64,000 nucleotides of DNA. Source: Aselliscus stoliczkanus (Eukaryota; Chordata; Mammalia; Chiroptera; Hipposideridae). The translations under genes and the position numbers were made by a program. Below the pieces are notes generated by a model that saw nothing but the letters and a program-made list of their open reading frames with translations, had not been told where the DNA came from and did not search any database. How positions within the stretch are numbered: the stretch's first letter is position 1; each line of letters begins with the position of its first letter. Shown here piece after piece: positions 1-11,150 of this stretch. Where the stretch lies: the NCBI GenBank assembly GCA_033961575.1, contig CM066729.1:32894501-32958500 (forward strand), read 5' to 3'.

Positions 1-359
1 TGTATCATTTTATGTATAATGTAAGAACCCAGTGACTATCTACTGCGATTTACTCATCCCTCTCATGGCTGCTATTATTTTCATAAATACTACAGAAACA
101 TGTATTATAAATCCAATAATGTAGCATTATCAGTTTTGCTTTACATAGCCATGTTTTAAAGAAAATAAATAAATAACACAATAGTATTTTTTATTTACCA
201 AAGTATTTGCCCATTACTAAAGCTCTTCATTCTTGTAATTCTGAGTTTCCATTTGGTGTCAATGTTTTTTAACTCAGAGAATTCTTATACATACCCAGTA
301 TGCAGGTCTCCTAGCAATAGTCTCTATATTCTTGTTTTCCTGATTTAAAAATATTAGTC

Positions 360-1330
360 TGTATTTTTTTAAAGCATTTCTTTTGGAGGTAGAGTTCTGG
401 GTTGACATTTTTTCAATATGCAAGCATATTGTGATATTTTTATTGCCTTCATTTTCTTTGATGAAAAGTCAGGCTTATTCATATTACTCTTCCCCTGTAT
501 GTAATATGTTATATTTCTCTTGATTGTTTCAAGCCTTTCTTTTTATCATTGGTTTTAAATTTGACTATTATATAAGTAGGGTGCATTTCTTTTTTAACAT
601 ATTCTGCTAGCTATTAGCTGAGGTTCTGAGATATGAAAGCTTATATTTTTAACAAATATGCAAATCTTATAATCATATTCCTCAAATATATTTGCACATT
701 TACCCACTCTTCTGAGTGCATTTCTGCACTCTCAGAAATGCAGATTTGATGCTTTGACAATATCACTGAGGCCCTGTTTCTTTTTTTTTTAATGTTCCAT
801 AATTTTGATATTTAGGTTGGATAATTTATACTGATTCATCTCAAGTTTACTAAATGTATTTTCTGTCATTTCAAATCTGATGTCAATTTATTCTATTATA
901 GTTTTCATTACAAATGTTGCACTTCTAAGTTCTAAAATTTCATTTGCTTATTTTAATAATTTAATATCCTAAAATGCTCTATATGATTGTTCATGTAATA
1001 GCCATATTTTTCTCTAATAAGTTTCTGAACATTTGTAATTGCCGCCTCATTGGTTTTTCCTGCTTCACCTAATATGTGTGTGATCTTGAAGTTGGTTTTT
1101 ATTAACTTTTATTTTCTAATTATATGTCAAATTTTTCTCCTTCTTTTCTTAACATGTCCAGTAATTGGTAATTTTATATTGTGGACAAGTAGGAATTCTG
1201 AATTTTGCAGTCTTATTTTGAGGAACATTGAATATTTATTTGTAGTTTGTTGTGTTTTTATTGTCAAGTAGTTAATTTACTAATGTATAATGTTGATCCT
1301 TTTGAGGCTTGTTTTTAAGATTTTTTTTTT
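360..1330 (-). mobile_element. Old L1M/HAL1 fragment (ORF1 region to 5' UTR)
   Basis: The plus strand reads like the reverse complement of old mammalian L1/HAL1 ORF1 followed by 5' UTR, including the region on fields such as 'gatgaaaagtcagg' (about 460) and 'cccctgtatgtaatatgt' (about 490). It is strongly diverged and has no long frame. The 73-residue frame inside it (1050-1271) is a chance hydrophobic translation of T-rich DNA. The family is recognised by memory of consensus text, so HAL1 and L1ME are both possible. Confidence 0.55.
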
Positions 1331-1460
1331 TTGATAGGCTTTGAGATGTCCTTACTCAAGAATTGTAGCAATTGTACCAAATTGATCATTGTTTAAATAA
1401 ATTTCATTATATAAGAAGGTCGCTTGCTCACAAAATGAAGTAGTCAAAATTTGTATTTCT

Positions 1461-1577
1461 CAGGCCGGCCGAGTGGCACGATGGTTAAGTGCTGGCTTGG
1501 GAGGCCGGCGGCCCCGGTTCAGATCCCACATGTGAGGGCCAGTGACACTGCCCTCTAAAGAAAAAAAAAAAGAAAGA
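1461..1577 (+). mobile_element. tRNA-derived SINE, type A (short, 'gccagtgacactgccctc' 3' end)
   Basis: A complete short SINE: a GGCCGGCCGAGTGGC head with an A-box-like 'tggcacgatggttaagtg', a B-box-like 'ggttcagatccc', the family 3' end 'gccagtgacactgccctc', and an A-rich tail. It is flanked by a perfect 15-bp target duplication, AAAATTTGTATTTCT, at 1446-1460 and 1578-1592, so both borders are firm. Related copies lie at 17181, 30016, 33245, 34948, 44682 and 47978. The perfect duplication implies a fairly young insertion by the L1 machinery. Confidence 0.9.
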
Positions 1578-1592
1578 AAAATTTGTATTTCT

Positions 1593-2099
1593 ATATTCTT
1601 GAAAAAATTTCAATTCTGTGAGCTTCAATATGTTTATAATAAACTTTTAAAAGACATTTAAAAGGAAATTTAAGAAGACAATCCTATCAATCATGCAGGG
1701 TTTGTTTTTTTGTTATTTGCACATAAAGACATGGCACCACAGTCTATACTTTCATGATAATAAACACTTCATTAGTTCGCCCTGTTGCTCCTAGCATCCA
1801 CTCCACTCCAAGTAGGTAATCTAACAAAACTTTAAATATTCCATTGTCTTGACTGTTAGCTAGAATTATTGTGGCTGTTTTTCCTATAATGAGGATCATC
1901 TGAAGGTAACATATATACACGGAAAGTTGGTGTAGAGAGATAGAAAGGACATGACATCATTAACCCATTAAATTACCCATCCATCTGACCTCTGGAGTGT
2001 AATTAATGTGATATGACAAGTTTATTATTTAAATGTATTAGACTCAGTGCTTTCTATTAATTGTGCTTGCATCATTCTAAAATATACTAGCAAGTTTCC
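1593..2099. other. Non-coding, no feature recognised
   Basis: AT-rich DNA between the SINE and an old L1. The distal part may be diverged L1 3' UTR, but I could not support a boundary. No open frame of note. Confidence 0.5.
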
Positions 2100-2551
2100 T
2101 TATGCGTGACTACTCGTATAATCTTCTTCTCTCTACCCTCCCAGTCTCCTGCCCCATCCAATCCCGTGGGCAACTAATGATTTGCTTCTTTCTATCACTA
2201 TAAATTATTTGCATTTTCTAGAATTTTAAATATATTGCAGACCAAATATACATATTGTCTTTCATTTAACATAATTATTCTGAGAGTAATTGATGTTGTT
2301 GCATGTATCAATAGTTCATTTCTCTTTATTGAAAACTGATAATGTATTATTTGGATATAGCAAAATTGTATTACCTATGAATTTGTTAATGGGTATTAGA
2401 GTTTTTTCCAGTTTTAGGCTATTACAATTAAATTGTGTTAAACATTAATGTACATGTTTTTCATTTATTCCTTCATTTTTCTTTGGTAAATACCTAGGAG
2501 TAAGATAACTGAATCAAATGGAAGCTCTGTGATTTATTTTATAAGAAACTA

Positions 2552-2632
2552 TTGGGTTGTCCAAAAAGTCATGATGCATTTTTGCAGTGAAAAACAGAAA
2601 AAAAAAATGTCAATTCTTTTCCGACAACCCAA
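2552..2632. mobile_element. 81-bp MITE with mariner-type TIRs
   Basis: A short non-autonomous DNA transposon. It starts TTGGGTTGTCC and ends with the inverted GACAACCCAA, and is flanked by TA on each side (2550-2551 and 2633-2634), the Tc1/mariner target. It sits inside the old L1ME and does not encode anything. An element of the same length and termini is at 24248-24328. The insertion post-dates the L1. Confidence 0.85.
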
Positions 2633-3714
2633 TACAACTGTGTTTCCCAAAATGATTAAACCATTTTACATTCACTCCAGCATTGTTTGAGAGGTTCAGT
2701 TCCTCCATATTATCGCCATCTAAATGTATGGTCAGATTTTTATATTTAAGAGTCCTATTGTATAAATAATGACATCTCTTTTAGGTGAAATCCTTCATTG
2801 CCCCAATGTATAATGATGTTGAGAACATATTCATATTCTTATTTGTCATCTGTCTTCTTTAACAATGTGTCTATATAAAATTTTGCTCAATTTTTAAATT
2901 TAATTATTTTCCTATTGCATTTAAAAATACTTATATATCTGATTGCAAATTCTTTATCAGATATTTGATTTATATAATTTGTCTTATATCCTAGATCATG
3001 TGCTTTACTTTTCTTAACAGTGTCCTTCCATGAGCATAAATTATTCATTTCAATTAGCCCAGTTGATCACTGTTCTCTTCAATGGATCATGATTTTTTAT
3101 TCTGTGTGTATAAATTCTCCCTAACACAAGAGGACAAAGGTTTTCATTTACATTTTCTCCTGGAAATTTTATTGTTTTGTGTTTTTCATTTATGTCTGTG
3201 ATCCTTTGGGTTAATTTTTGCATGTGCTATGTGGTTTTGGTCAAAATAACCTTTTGACATATATACAATCAACTGTTACATTTCCAATATTTTAAAAGAC
3301 TCTTATTTCTATTGTGAATTGCCTTTGTACCTCTGCCAAAATATTTCACACGTTCTTTCTCTCTCTCTTTCACACACTCTCTTTCTGTGTATTTGCGTGT
3401 GTGTAATATATATAGTTTGTTTCTGTTCTGTTTTGTGATTCTGTTCCATTGCTTACCTTTATAATAATATTACACTTTTTTGATTAGTGTAGTTTTATAA
3501 GTCTCAAAATTAGGTAGTGTACTAATCCAAATGTATTGTTTATTTTGGCTATTAAAAGTGATTTTCATTTCTATATAAATGTTAGAATTAACTTTTCAAA
3601 AAAAACCCAGAACCTTGCTTGTATTTTGTTTGGTATTAAGTTAAATCTATTGATGAATATGGAAGTATGTTTTGTTTTGTCTTTTTTTTAGCAATATTGC
3701 CTCTCAAAAATAGT

Positions 3715-3839
<125 letters not shown>

Positions 3840-3960
3840 AAGTATTTGTTCTATTTTCTCAGCAATGCTTTGTTCCACAGTGCATAATTCTTAGACATGT
3901 TTATCTGATTAATTCCAGTTTATTCCAAATTTTAAGATATTGTATTATATATCTTCTGTG

Positions 3961-5930
3961 ATTATTCTGCATGGTTTAAAAAATGCCACAATTCTGAGAC
4001 TTAAAGTTTATGACATTTGCATTCTGTATGGTTTTGTGTTTAACATACATTCTACCAATTGATGATGTATACTTTTAAATGAGACATTTATAAGATAAAA
4101 TTCAAAATTTTATTTGAATACTATATTTTAAGGTGGAAATCAAATCAAAAGTCTTGAAAGGAAAATACCTAATATTTAACATTATCTAAATTACTTCCAA
4201 ATATTAAAAAATGGATGATATTTTCAAAATTTTCTCAAAGGTTTATGCTAATATAAAATATTGTATTAATTACATGTCCAAGGTTTTTTGTTTGATTGTT
4301 TTTGGTTTGTGTTCAAAACATTTCTGGGAATTGTATAATTATATATTACAAGTTTCTGAAGACACAATTGTGACTTTAGAGAAAATGATTGTTGACAACA
4401 ATGGTCTTAAAATGATGAGTTACAGTTTCATAGAGATTTGATACACATCTTCTTAGTTGATATTGACTACGGTTCAAGCAGTGCTTGTTCTGGTTATGAA
4501 TGTTGTCTTGAAAAACAAGCTCTAGAGAAGAAAAAAATTATAACAATCGCTCCAAGATACTAAGCTATTGATTTCTGGTGCTTAAATTGTCACAAAACTT
4601 TTAACAGAAAGTCACTGCTGAATATCTCTCTGGTTAATATGTGTTACAGGAAGATGCTTTCATCCACATTCTGGCTTCCCATTTGAAGGACAATCAACTC
4701 CTGGGGCCCTGAGATAGAGGACCCTGAAGAAAGCCTGTATTCCACCAGGGATAATGAGGTACCAAACAATTTGTTTCACTTTTGATTTCAAACCATTTAA
4801 GCTTCTCTGTGAGACTAATTAGATCTGGTCATTTTCTGGTTGTCTTTCACATTGCAGTGATATATCTCATCATGACATTTGTTTTAGTGACTATATTGAT
4901 TTTTGTAGGAAGCCATGGAACTGAGTATCAGTAGCCTTGTAAAGGTAACACATTCCAAAAAAGAGGGTAGAGAGACTGAGAGAGAGAAAATGAAAACACG
5001 CATTATGAAGGAACAATGTTGGCTTCAGCCATCAATTTGCAGAAGGGTTTACAACAAAGCGATATCATTATTACACAAATAATTTGTTGAAAATGGTAAC
5101 CATTCTTTAAAAGTTTTTGATACATGTAATTTGTTCATAAATATATAATTGAATTAATGAGAATTCTGTAACAGTTTTTAAAATACTATAGGCAACACAT
5201 TAAAAAATGGAACTTTATGTACTTTGGACTATTTATGCTATTTGTAATAATGGACATATTTTAATATCTGTGAAATTATCTTTTAAACCTAGCAGCAGTG
5301 ACTCCACTTCTAAGGCATATACTTCTAGTCCCTGAGGTAGAGGGCTCTATTATCTAATTCTTTCCTCCTTGGCATGGTGAGACTGTAGATGTTATGCTGT
5401 CTTCCAAAGATGTTCTGCTTATTTTTTTTTTTAAATCTAACCCTATACAACTTTAGAATTGTGTGTGTGTGTATGGGTGTGTATAATATTATGTTATATT
5501 TATATAATAAGTAGGATAGTTTGATTGTCAGGCAGAGTTTTCCTTTCAGCAGGATTTTGGCCCTCATTCTGTATTTTGTACATGAGTTCCAAAAGGATAC
5601 CTGTATCTTAGTTTATTTCCCCTACCTAGCAGAGGCCCTTAGCTCAGGAAAAGTTAAGTCTAGGTTGTGTATTTTAAGGCCAGACTGGTAATCACCCCTG
5701 TGAAGGAAAAGTTACTTCAGAATGTTATTTCTACTCTCTGCCATAATCTCCTCACCAAAACCTTGGCTGCTTCCCTATTCGCTTCAGTATTTCTCTAATG
5801 TCTTTAAACAGATTATGTGAATATAACTTCTCTAGTTCTTCTGGAAGATCCACAATAATGATCCAGAATGTAGTCATTCTGTACTACAGTAGAGGTTCCA
5901 AAAAATTGTTTCTAGCATGAAATATAGATA
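3961..5930. other. Non-coding, no feature recognised
   Basis: Unique-looking AT-rich DNA. Frames at 4211-4441 (+) and 5325-5567 (-) are short, have no recognisable motif and no splice context, and are best read as chance. Confidence 0.5.
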
Positions 5931-6214
5931 TGAGGTCTGACAATTAAGTTTGCGAACTCATTCTAGAAAAAAAGTGGTACTTACCACCTTGTTGAATATT
6001 ATTATGGTCACCTTCAAAGTACTCCCCTTGGGAAGCTATGGTCCAATACCAGTGCCTAATCCATTCTTCAAAGCAACTTTGGAACTCTTTCTGGACTAGG
6101 CACTGGCATCAGTGCATAGCTTCCCAAGGAGAACACTTTGAAGGTGACCATAGTGATATTCAGCAATGAGATATGAAGCTCTTTCTCTAGAATGATTTTG
6201 TAAACCTAATAGTC
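5931..6214. mobile_element. Long palindromic MITE (mariner-like termini)
   Basis: About 284 bp whose two halves are imperfect inverted copies. The left arm (for example 'ggtcaccttcaaag' at about 6007 and 'gggaagctatg' at about 6031) recurs inverted in the right arm ('catagcttccc' at about 6115, 'ctttgaaggtgacc' at about 6138). The outer end begins TGAGGTCTGACAATTAAG, a terminus I associate with bat mariner-derived elements. The centre is near 6075. No transposase is present. It could fold into a long hairpin if transcribed. Confidence 0.8.
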
Positions 6215-6219
6215 ATTTT

Positions 6220-6624
6220 TCATATGGCTGAGTAATATTCCACTATATACAGGCACCACATCCTCTTTATGCAATCATCTATTGAAGAACACTTCAGTTG
6301 TTTCCATGTCTTGGCCACAATAATAATGCTGCAGTGAAAACAGGGGTACAGTTGAGTACATCTTTATGGATAAATGTTTTCAGATTTTTTTGGAAGATAC
6401 TCAGCATAGGGATTGCTGGGTCATGAGGTAATTCTATTCTTTATATTTTGAGGAACCTCCATACTGTTTTCCATAGTGATTGTACCAATTTACATTCCCA
6501 GAAGCAGTGTATGAGGAGTTGCTTTTCCCCAAAACCTCTCCAACACGTGTTATTACTTGTCTTGTTGATAATAGCTATTCTAACAGGTATGAGGTGGTAT
6601 GTCATTGTGATTTTGATTTGCATT
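6220..6624 (-). mobile_element. L1 fragment: ORF2 C-terminal end (3' segment of an inverted L1)
   Basis: Minus-strand L1 ORF2 C-terminus. The frame 6441-6623 encodes the conserved '[16 protein letters not shown]' stretch and a degraded Cys-rich end with 'CWRGFGEK'. It is cut by a solo LTR at 6625-7231 and resumes at 7232. Its 3' end stops at the MITE with no poly(A) tract, so the L1 3' UTR is missing here. Confidence 0.85.
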
Positions 6625-7231
6625 TGTTGTCACACTGCCTGCCTGTCTGCCCTCATGCACTTTTCCATAAAGATAGATCATTATGTCAATATTATGCTTA
6701 CTCTGTGCATCCCAACTTGGCCCCAAAAGATGGCTGGTTAGCCAATGATGGGTAAGATCCTTCAAGGGAGGGGCAATCTAAGCCAGGCACAGTCACACGG
6801 GAGCCATGAGAGGAATCATGGAAAAAGGACGTAGACACCTTTCTTCAGGTTCTGGCAGCCTGCATGTGAAATGACCCACTGATATGATAATATCTGTCTT
6901 CCATGCATTCTTATCAGTAAGCCTTGGCAGAGGAAGTTCTGTCTCTTAAGAGCTACATGACAATACCTTCAGGTGATAGCAGCTTGCAGGCTTGGGAGAT
7001 TAGGTCCTGAGACTAATTATTGGGTGTGAGACTCACAGACCTTGGAAGCTACCTTGATCTTTTCTTATGTGTAAGACAATAAAAGGAGCAGTCAGGCCTG
7101 ATATGGGACTCAGTCCATGAGGCTGGAGTCCCCTCGCCCCACATGCATTTTTCTCCATTATTTTGTGTCTCTTTCTTAACTTTTCATCATCCCTTCTCAA
7201 CTCCCACTGCTCTGTCATGCAGGACACGACA
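6625..7231 (+). mobile_element. Solo endogenous retrovirus LTR (about 607 bp), probably class II
   Basis: A single LTR that splits an L1 ORF2 fragment. It begins TGTTGTCACAC and ends CACGACA. The flanks GCATT (6620-6624) and GTATT (7232-7236) look like a short target duplication with one mismatch. AATAAA lies at 7078-7083, followed by a U5-like pyrimidine-rich stretch with 'ttttgtgtctctttctt' that recalls betaretrovirus-like (ERVK/ERV2) LTRs. No internal retroviral sequence adjoins it, so it is a recombination remnant. Class is inference. Confidence 0.7.
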
Positions 7232-7492
7232 GTATTTCTCTAATAGATAATGAAGTTGAGCATTTTTTTCATATTTCTGTTGGTCTTTCATAAAGCCTTA
7301 CATTGATTTTCTGTTCTGTATCTTTACTGTATTCGTTTATTGTTTTTAGTATTTTTAGGCAGCATCTTTATATTTTTATATAAAGAATCATGTCATCAGC
7401 ACAAATGGCAATTAAACTTCTGCATTCCCAATTTGGATGTCTTTTATTTCTTTGTTTTGTTAGATTGCTCTGACTAGGACTTCTAGTAGTAT
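7232..7492 (-). mobile_element. L1 fragment: ORF2 RT region, internally deleted
   Basis: Continues the minus-strand L1 after the LTR: 'taatagataatgaagttgagc' then, after an internal jump near 7300-7370, the reverse-transcriptase active-site region. The minus frame ends in '[10 protein letters not shown]', the RT block C with its Asp pair (an alanine precedes the motif where Tyr/Phe plus Ala is usual). The unit ends abruptly at about 7492 against plus-strand L1 5' UTR. Confidence 0.75.
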
Positions 7493-8460
7493 TGGCAGCA
7501 CAGAGATTGCAGGAGCTCAGAAACCCATCACCTACCACATTCTTCCATGGGGGTGGTGACCTGGTCACAGAAGAGTTAGTCACCTCCCCAGGAAATACAA
7601 GGCACTTCTTTTTTACCACCCAGCAGAGATTCAAGAAGCCAGCCAGAGCAGTAAACAGAAAAATAAAACATTTGCGCTCCAGTGACACCTACTGGGTGGC
7701 AAAAGAAAGACCTCTTCTTATCAACCTGGTGCGGAGTTCACTCCCACAAGTGCCTAGGCAGAGAAATAGCCTATAAGATACCATGATCAACCTAGGTAAC
7801 AAGGCTGCTCAGAAAGAAAATGAAAAATCTCCAGAAAACAGAGTTAAAGACATGCATGTATGCAATTTAAATGACAGAGAATGCAAGATCACAGTTCTCA
7901 AAAAAAGTTCAACAAGATACAATAAAACTCAGATAGGCAGTTTAATGAACTCAGAAATAAAATTAACAAACAAAAGGACTTCTTTACCAAAGACATTGTA
8001 ACTTTTAAAAAGTGCCAAATAGAAATTCTTGAGCTGAAGCACTCAATGAAAAAGATGAAGAATGAAATAGTGAACTTAGGAAATAATGCTGACCAGACAG
8101 AGGAAAGAATTGGTGATACTGAAGATGGAAATCTGGAAATGACAGGCATGGAAGAGACTGGGGGATAAAAATAAATGAAATGATTCTGCAAGAACTATCA
8201 GACTCCATCAGAAAGAGCAATATAAGAATAATGGTTGTACCAGAAGGAGAAGAAAGGAAGAAGGAAACAGAGAGCCTAATCAAACAAATATTCAAAGAGA
8301 ACTGTCCAAGCCTAAGGAAAGAACTGGATCATCAAACCCAAGGGAAAAAAAAGTCATTTTTGGCAATTCAATACCAGCACATCCAACTCACAGAAAAATA
8401 CTGTATTCTTTGGAGAAGTTTGAATCACCATGGTTTCAGAAAAATTGGAAAACAGAATTT
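7493..8460 (+). mobile_element. Inverted L1 5' segment: 5' UTR plus ORF1 pseudogene
   Basis: Plus-strand L1 5' UTR (to about 7780) followed by ORF1. Frames 7783-8001 and 8180-8497 carry ORF1-like text: an N-terminal charged region and then the RRM start 'SIRKSNIRIMVVPEGEE' and 'LIKQIFKENCPSL'. Stops and frameshifts separate them. The last part (after about 8345) no longer looks like L1. The segment is in opposite orientation to the ORF2 pieces at 6220-7492, with the 5' UTR end at the junction, as expected for an L1 twin-priming inversion. Confidence 0.75.
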
Positions 8461-8960
8461 ATTTTGCTGTTGTTTGTTTGTTTTAGGAACAGATTAATAA
8501 TTTACAGGATTTTTTTTCTTGCCCGCCGCCTTCCAGACCCATGATAATAGCTCCATACCGATTAATTTTTAAATTCTAATTATTGGTTGTTGAAATTAGT
8601 GATGCACATTGAAATAAAGGAATGAGTATTAGGCACAATTTGAATGCTGTTTGGAAAAAATGATATATAAAGATGCCTTATGATATTAGTAGACTACAAG
8701 ATTGTGTCAGAGAATAAATAAGTTGAATAAATGTGCTTGATAGAACATTTGAGAATTTTGGAGAAAGCTAATTTTTTCTGAGTTTGACAGATTATATAGA
8801 GAATATATGAACAAGTGTCACCCATTAATTTTAATTATTACTTGCTTATGTGTTTGATTTTTCTTTACAAATTTCCAAGTAAATTATTAAATAAGTATCA
8901 GTTGGTGATTGTATGTTAGATATTTTCTTTAGTATTCATTACAATTGCAACCTGAATTAT
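8461..8960. other. Non-coding, no feature recognised
   Basis: AT-rich DNA with no credible frame or recognised repeat. Confidence 0.45.
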
Positions 8961-9480
8961 TTTTGAAGATTTTTATTAAAATATATCCAACATACAATAT
9001 CATATTAGTTTCATATATATGTATATATAATATATATTTATATATAATATATATACACAATATATAAATATATATATTAAATATATATATGATAAACATG
9101 ATTAGTCCTGCAACCATCTGACACCATACAATGCTATCACAATACTATTGATTATGTTGCCTATGCTGTTTATTATATCTTGTTGGTTTTATACCTGGAA
9201 ATTTGAAAGCCTTATTCCCTTTCACTTGTTCTCTTAATTTTTTTGTTTCAATTACAGTTGACATTCAATATTATTTTATATTAATTTCATGTATACAACA
9301 TAATTTTTAGATATTTATATAATATACAAAGTGATCTCCCTGACTAGTCTAGTACCCACCTATCACTATATGTAGTTATTACCATATTATTGACTATATT
9401 GCTTATGTATTATTTCAACCTGGACTATTTTTTTTTAATTAAAGTTTATTGGGGTGACAATTGTTAGTAGATAGAACAAT
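8961..9480 (-). mobile_element. L1 3'-UTR fragments (three blocks)
   Basis: Three consecutive minus-strand L1 3'-end pieces: 8965-9230 (the 'aaccatctgacaccata' block, interrupted by a TA-rich stretch at 9015-9090), 9240-9423 (the 'agtgatctccctgactagtctagtacccacct' type block, also seen at about 43325), and 9424-9480 (starting at T-rich DNA then 'aagtttattggggtgaca', the terminus of another L1 subfamily also at 35530 and 60225). Confidence 0.7.
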
Positions 9481-10130
9481 TAAAAAAATAGATTATTCTG
9501 GAGCCATGTAATTTTTAATACACTGAGCTATTCAATGTAAATCTTAAATTTAAGTTCTGCATCAAGAAATAAAAAAATACACTTATTTTAAAAATATCTC
9601 TACAGATACATAGAATGAGAGCAAACAAAAAAATTATCCTGCTATGAAAAACCAGTGCCATGGAAAGCATTAGGGCAGGGTACCAGAAAATGCTCACAAG
9701 CAGCAATTCTCGTTGCTCATACTAAGTGAGTAACTGCAGGTGACATCTATTCCACACTCAAATGTCATAAAGACGATGGTGCAAAGAGAGAGTCAGCACT
9801 GGGTCAGCAGATACTGAAAAGTAGATTTAGAAGGTATCAGCATAAATGTAACAGTAAAACTCATGAGCATGAATGATGGCACCCTGAAGAAGCATATAAA
9901 TAGATACACAATCAAGTGGAATTTCAAATTATACCTGTGTGTTTCCCTGAATAACCTGGGGAATACTAGTTTAATACAAACATAGACCACTGCAAAAACT
10001 AAAACTTGTTGCAGGCTATGGCCGTATGACATTTCATATAAAAAGCAAATACTTTAAATTTGAACAGACAGTAGAAATAGCCATGCCTGCATTTCATGGT
10101 GGGAAATGAGTTTTTAAAATTTAAATGAAA
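9481..10130. other. Non-coding; origin unclear
   Basis: A less AT-rich stretch downstream (on the minus strand, upstream) of an L1 terminus. Minus frames 9515-9706 and 9793-10032 give hydrophobic peptides with no family I recognise. They lie in different frames and lack splice context. A transduced or retrocopied 3' UTR is possible but unproven. Confidence 0.4.
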
Positions 10131-10134
10131 GTAT

Positions 10135-10235
10135 TATATTAGATTATTTTTATTTAATCAATATTTATATAGCATTTATTATATGATAGACATTGTTTAA
10201 GTGTTTTACAGGCATTAACTTATTTAACATATATA
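10135..10235 (+). repeat. MIR SINE relic
   Basis: 'atatttatatagcatttattatatgatagacattgtttaagtgttttacaggcatta' type order matches the diverged MIR core (tattgagcacttactatgtgcc... tttacatgtatta). Ancient; boundaries approximate. Confidence 0.55.
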
Positions 10236-10273
10236 AGTTATAACATATATAAGATATAACATGAGTTATATCA

Positions 10274-10275
<2 letters not shown>

Positions 10276-10318
<43 letters not shown>
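10276..10318. repeat. (TA)n microsatellite
   Basis: About 43 bp of uninterrupted TA at the edge of a mariner remnant; it probably grew at a TA-rich junction or a TA target. Confidence 0.95.
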
Positions 10319-10320
<2 letters not shown>

Positions 10321-10700
10321 CTCATATTACCGTAGATGTCCTGAATGTCATCAAAATGTCTTCCTTTCAATATTTCCTCTATCTTCAGGTAAAGAAAGAA
10401 GTCATTGGGGTCCAGGTCACATGAGTAGGGAGGGTGTCCCAATACAGTTATTTGTTTACTGGCTAAAAACTCCCTCCCAGACAGTGCCGTGTGAGCTGGT
10501 GCATTGTCGTGATCCAAGAGCCATGAATTGTTGGCAAACGTTCAGGTTGTCTAACGTTTTCACGCAGCCTTTTCAGCACTTCCAAATAATAAACTTGGTA
10601 AACTGTCCAGTTGGTACAAATTCATAATGAATCATCCCTTGGATATAAAAAAGGTTAGCAACATTGTTGCAACAAGTTTGCAAATGTAATTGGTAAATCC
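10319..10700 (-). pseudogene. Mariner transposase remnant (D,D34D family)
   Basis: The minus frame 10275-10517 encodes the catalytic core of a mariner transposase: 'DHDNAPAHTALS' holds the second catalytic Asp and 'HPPYSCDLDPNDFFLYLKI' the third Asp block, followed by 'LKGRHFDDIQDI'. Spacing between the two blocks fits the D34D arrangement. The upstream part (10518-10690) continues in broken frames. The C-terminal end is lost into the (TA)n tract. Dead copy; inverted repeats not identified. Confidence 0.85.
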
Positions 10701-10714
10701 CTTAAGAAAAGATG

Positions 10715-11068
10715 AAATACTGCTATTTGTGACAACATGGGTGGTTCTTGACATTATCATGCTACAAAAAATAACTCAGGCAGAAAAAGCCCAGAGAATA
10801 TGAGTTCACTCATGTGTGGGATACAAAACTAAAAGAGACAAACAAGGAAACAGTTCAAAAATGCAGACAGCAGGTTAGTGGTTATCAGACGGTGACGGTG
10901 GTAGGGGGAGGTAGAAGAGGGTAAAATATATGGTGCTGGAAGGAGAACTGACTCTGGGAAGTAAACACACAATGCAATATATAAATGATGTATTATAGAA
11001 ATGTACACTGAAACCTATATAATTTTATTAACCAGTGTCGCTCCAATAAATTTATTAAAAAAAAAAAT
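10715..11068 (+). mobile_element. 5'-truncated L1, 3' UTR with poly(A)
   Basis: Plus-strand L1 3' end: 'gagttcactcatgtgtgg', 'aaacaaggaaacagttcaaaa', then 'tgctccaataaatttatt'-like terminus ('cgctccaataaatttatt' at about 11039) and an A-tract at 11057-11066. No ORF2 protein left except the last codons, so a classic 5'-truncated insertion. Confidence 0.75.
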
Positions 11069-11150
11069 ATGGTAGGCAGAATAATGACCCCCAAATTAAG
11101 GTTGCAGATGGAAATAAGATTGTTAATCGGCTGAATATAAAATACATATA
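11069..11150 (+). repeat. Possible ERVL-MaLR (MLT1-like) fragment
   Basis: 'tggtaggcagaataatgaccccca' type text resembles the start of an MLT1 LTR, immediately after the L1 poly(A). Only about 80 bp can be matched by eye. Confidence 0.4.

Noticed and set aside
1461..1577. tRNA gene because of A- and B-box-like motifs
   Set aside because: The element has an A-tail, target duplication and sister copies: it is a SINE, with no complete cloverleaf.
7368..7688. 106-residue minus frame
   Set aside because: It crosses the L1 inversion junction: its end is RT sequence, its start is antisense L1 5' UTR.
9515..10032. Two hydrophobic minus frames that might be a membrane protein retrocopy
   Set aside because: Different frames, no recognised family, and AT-rich DNA readily yields hydrophobic peptides.
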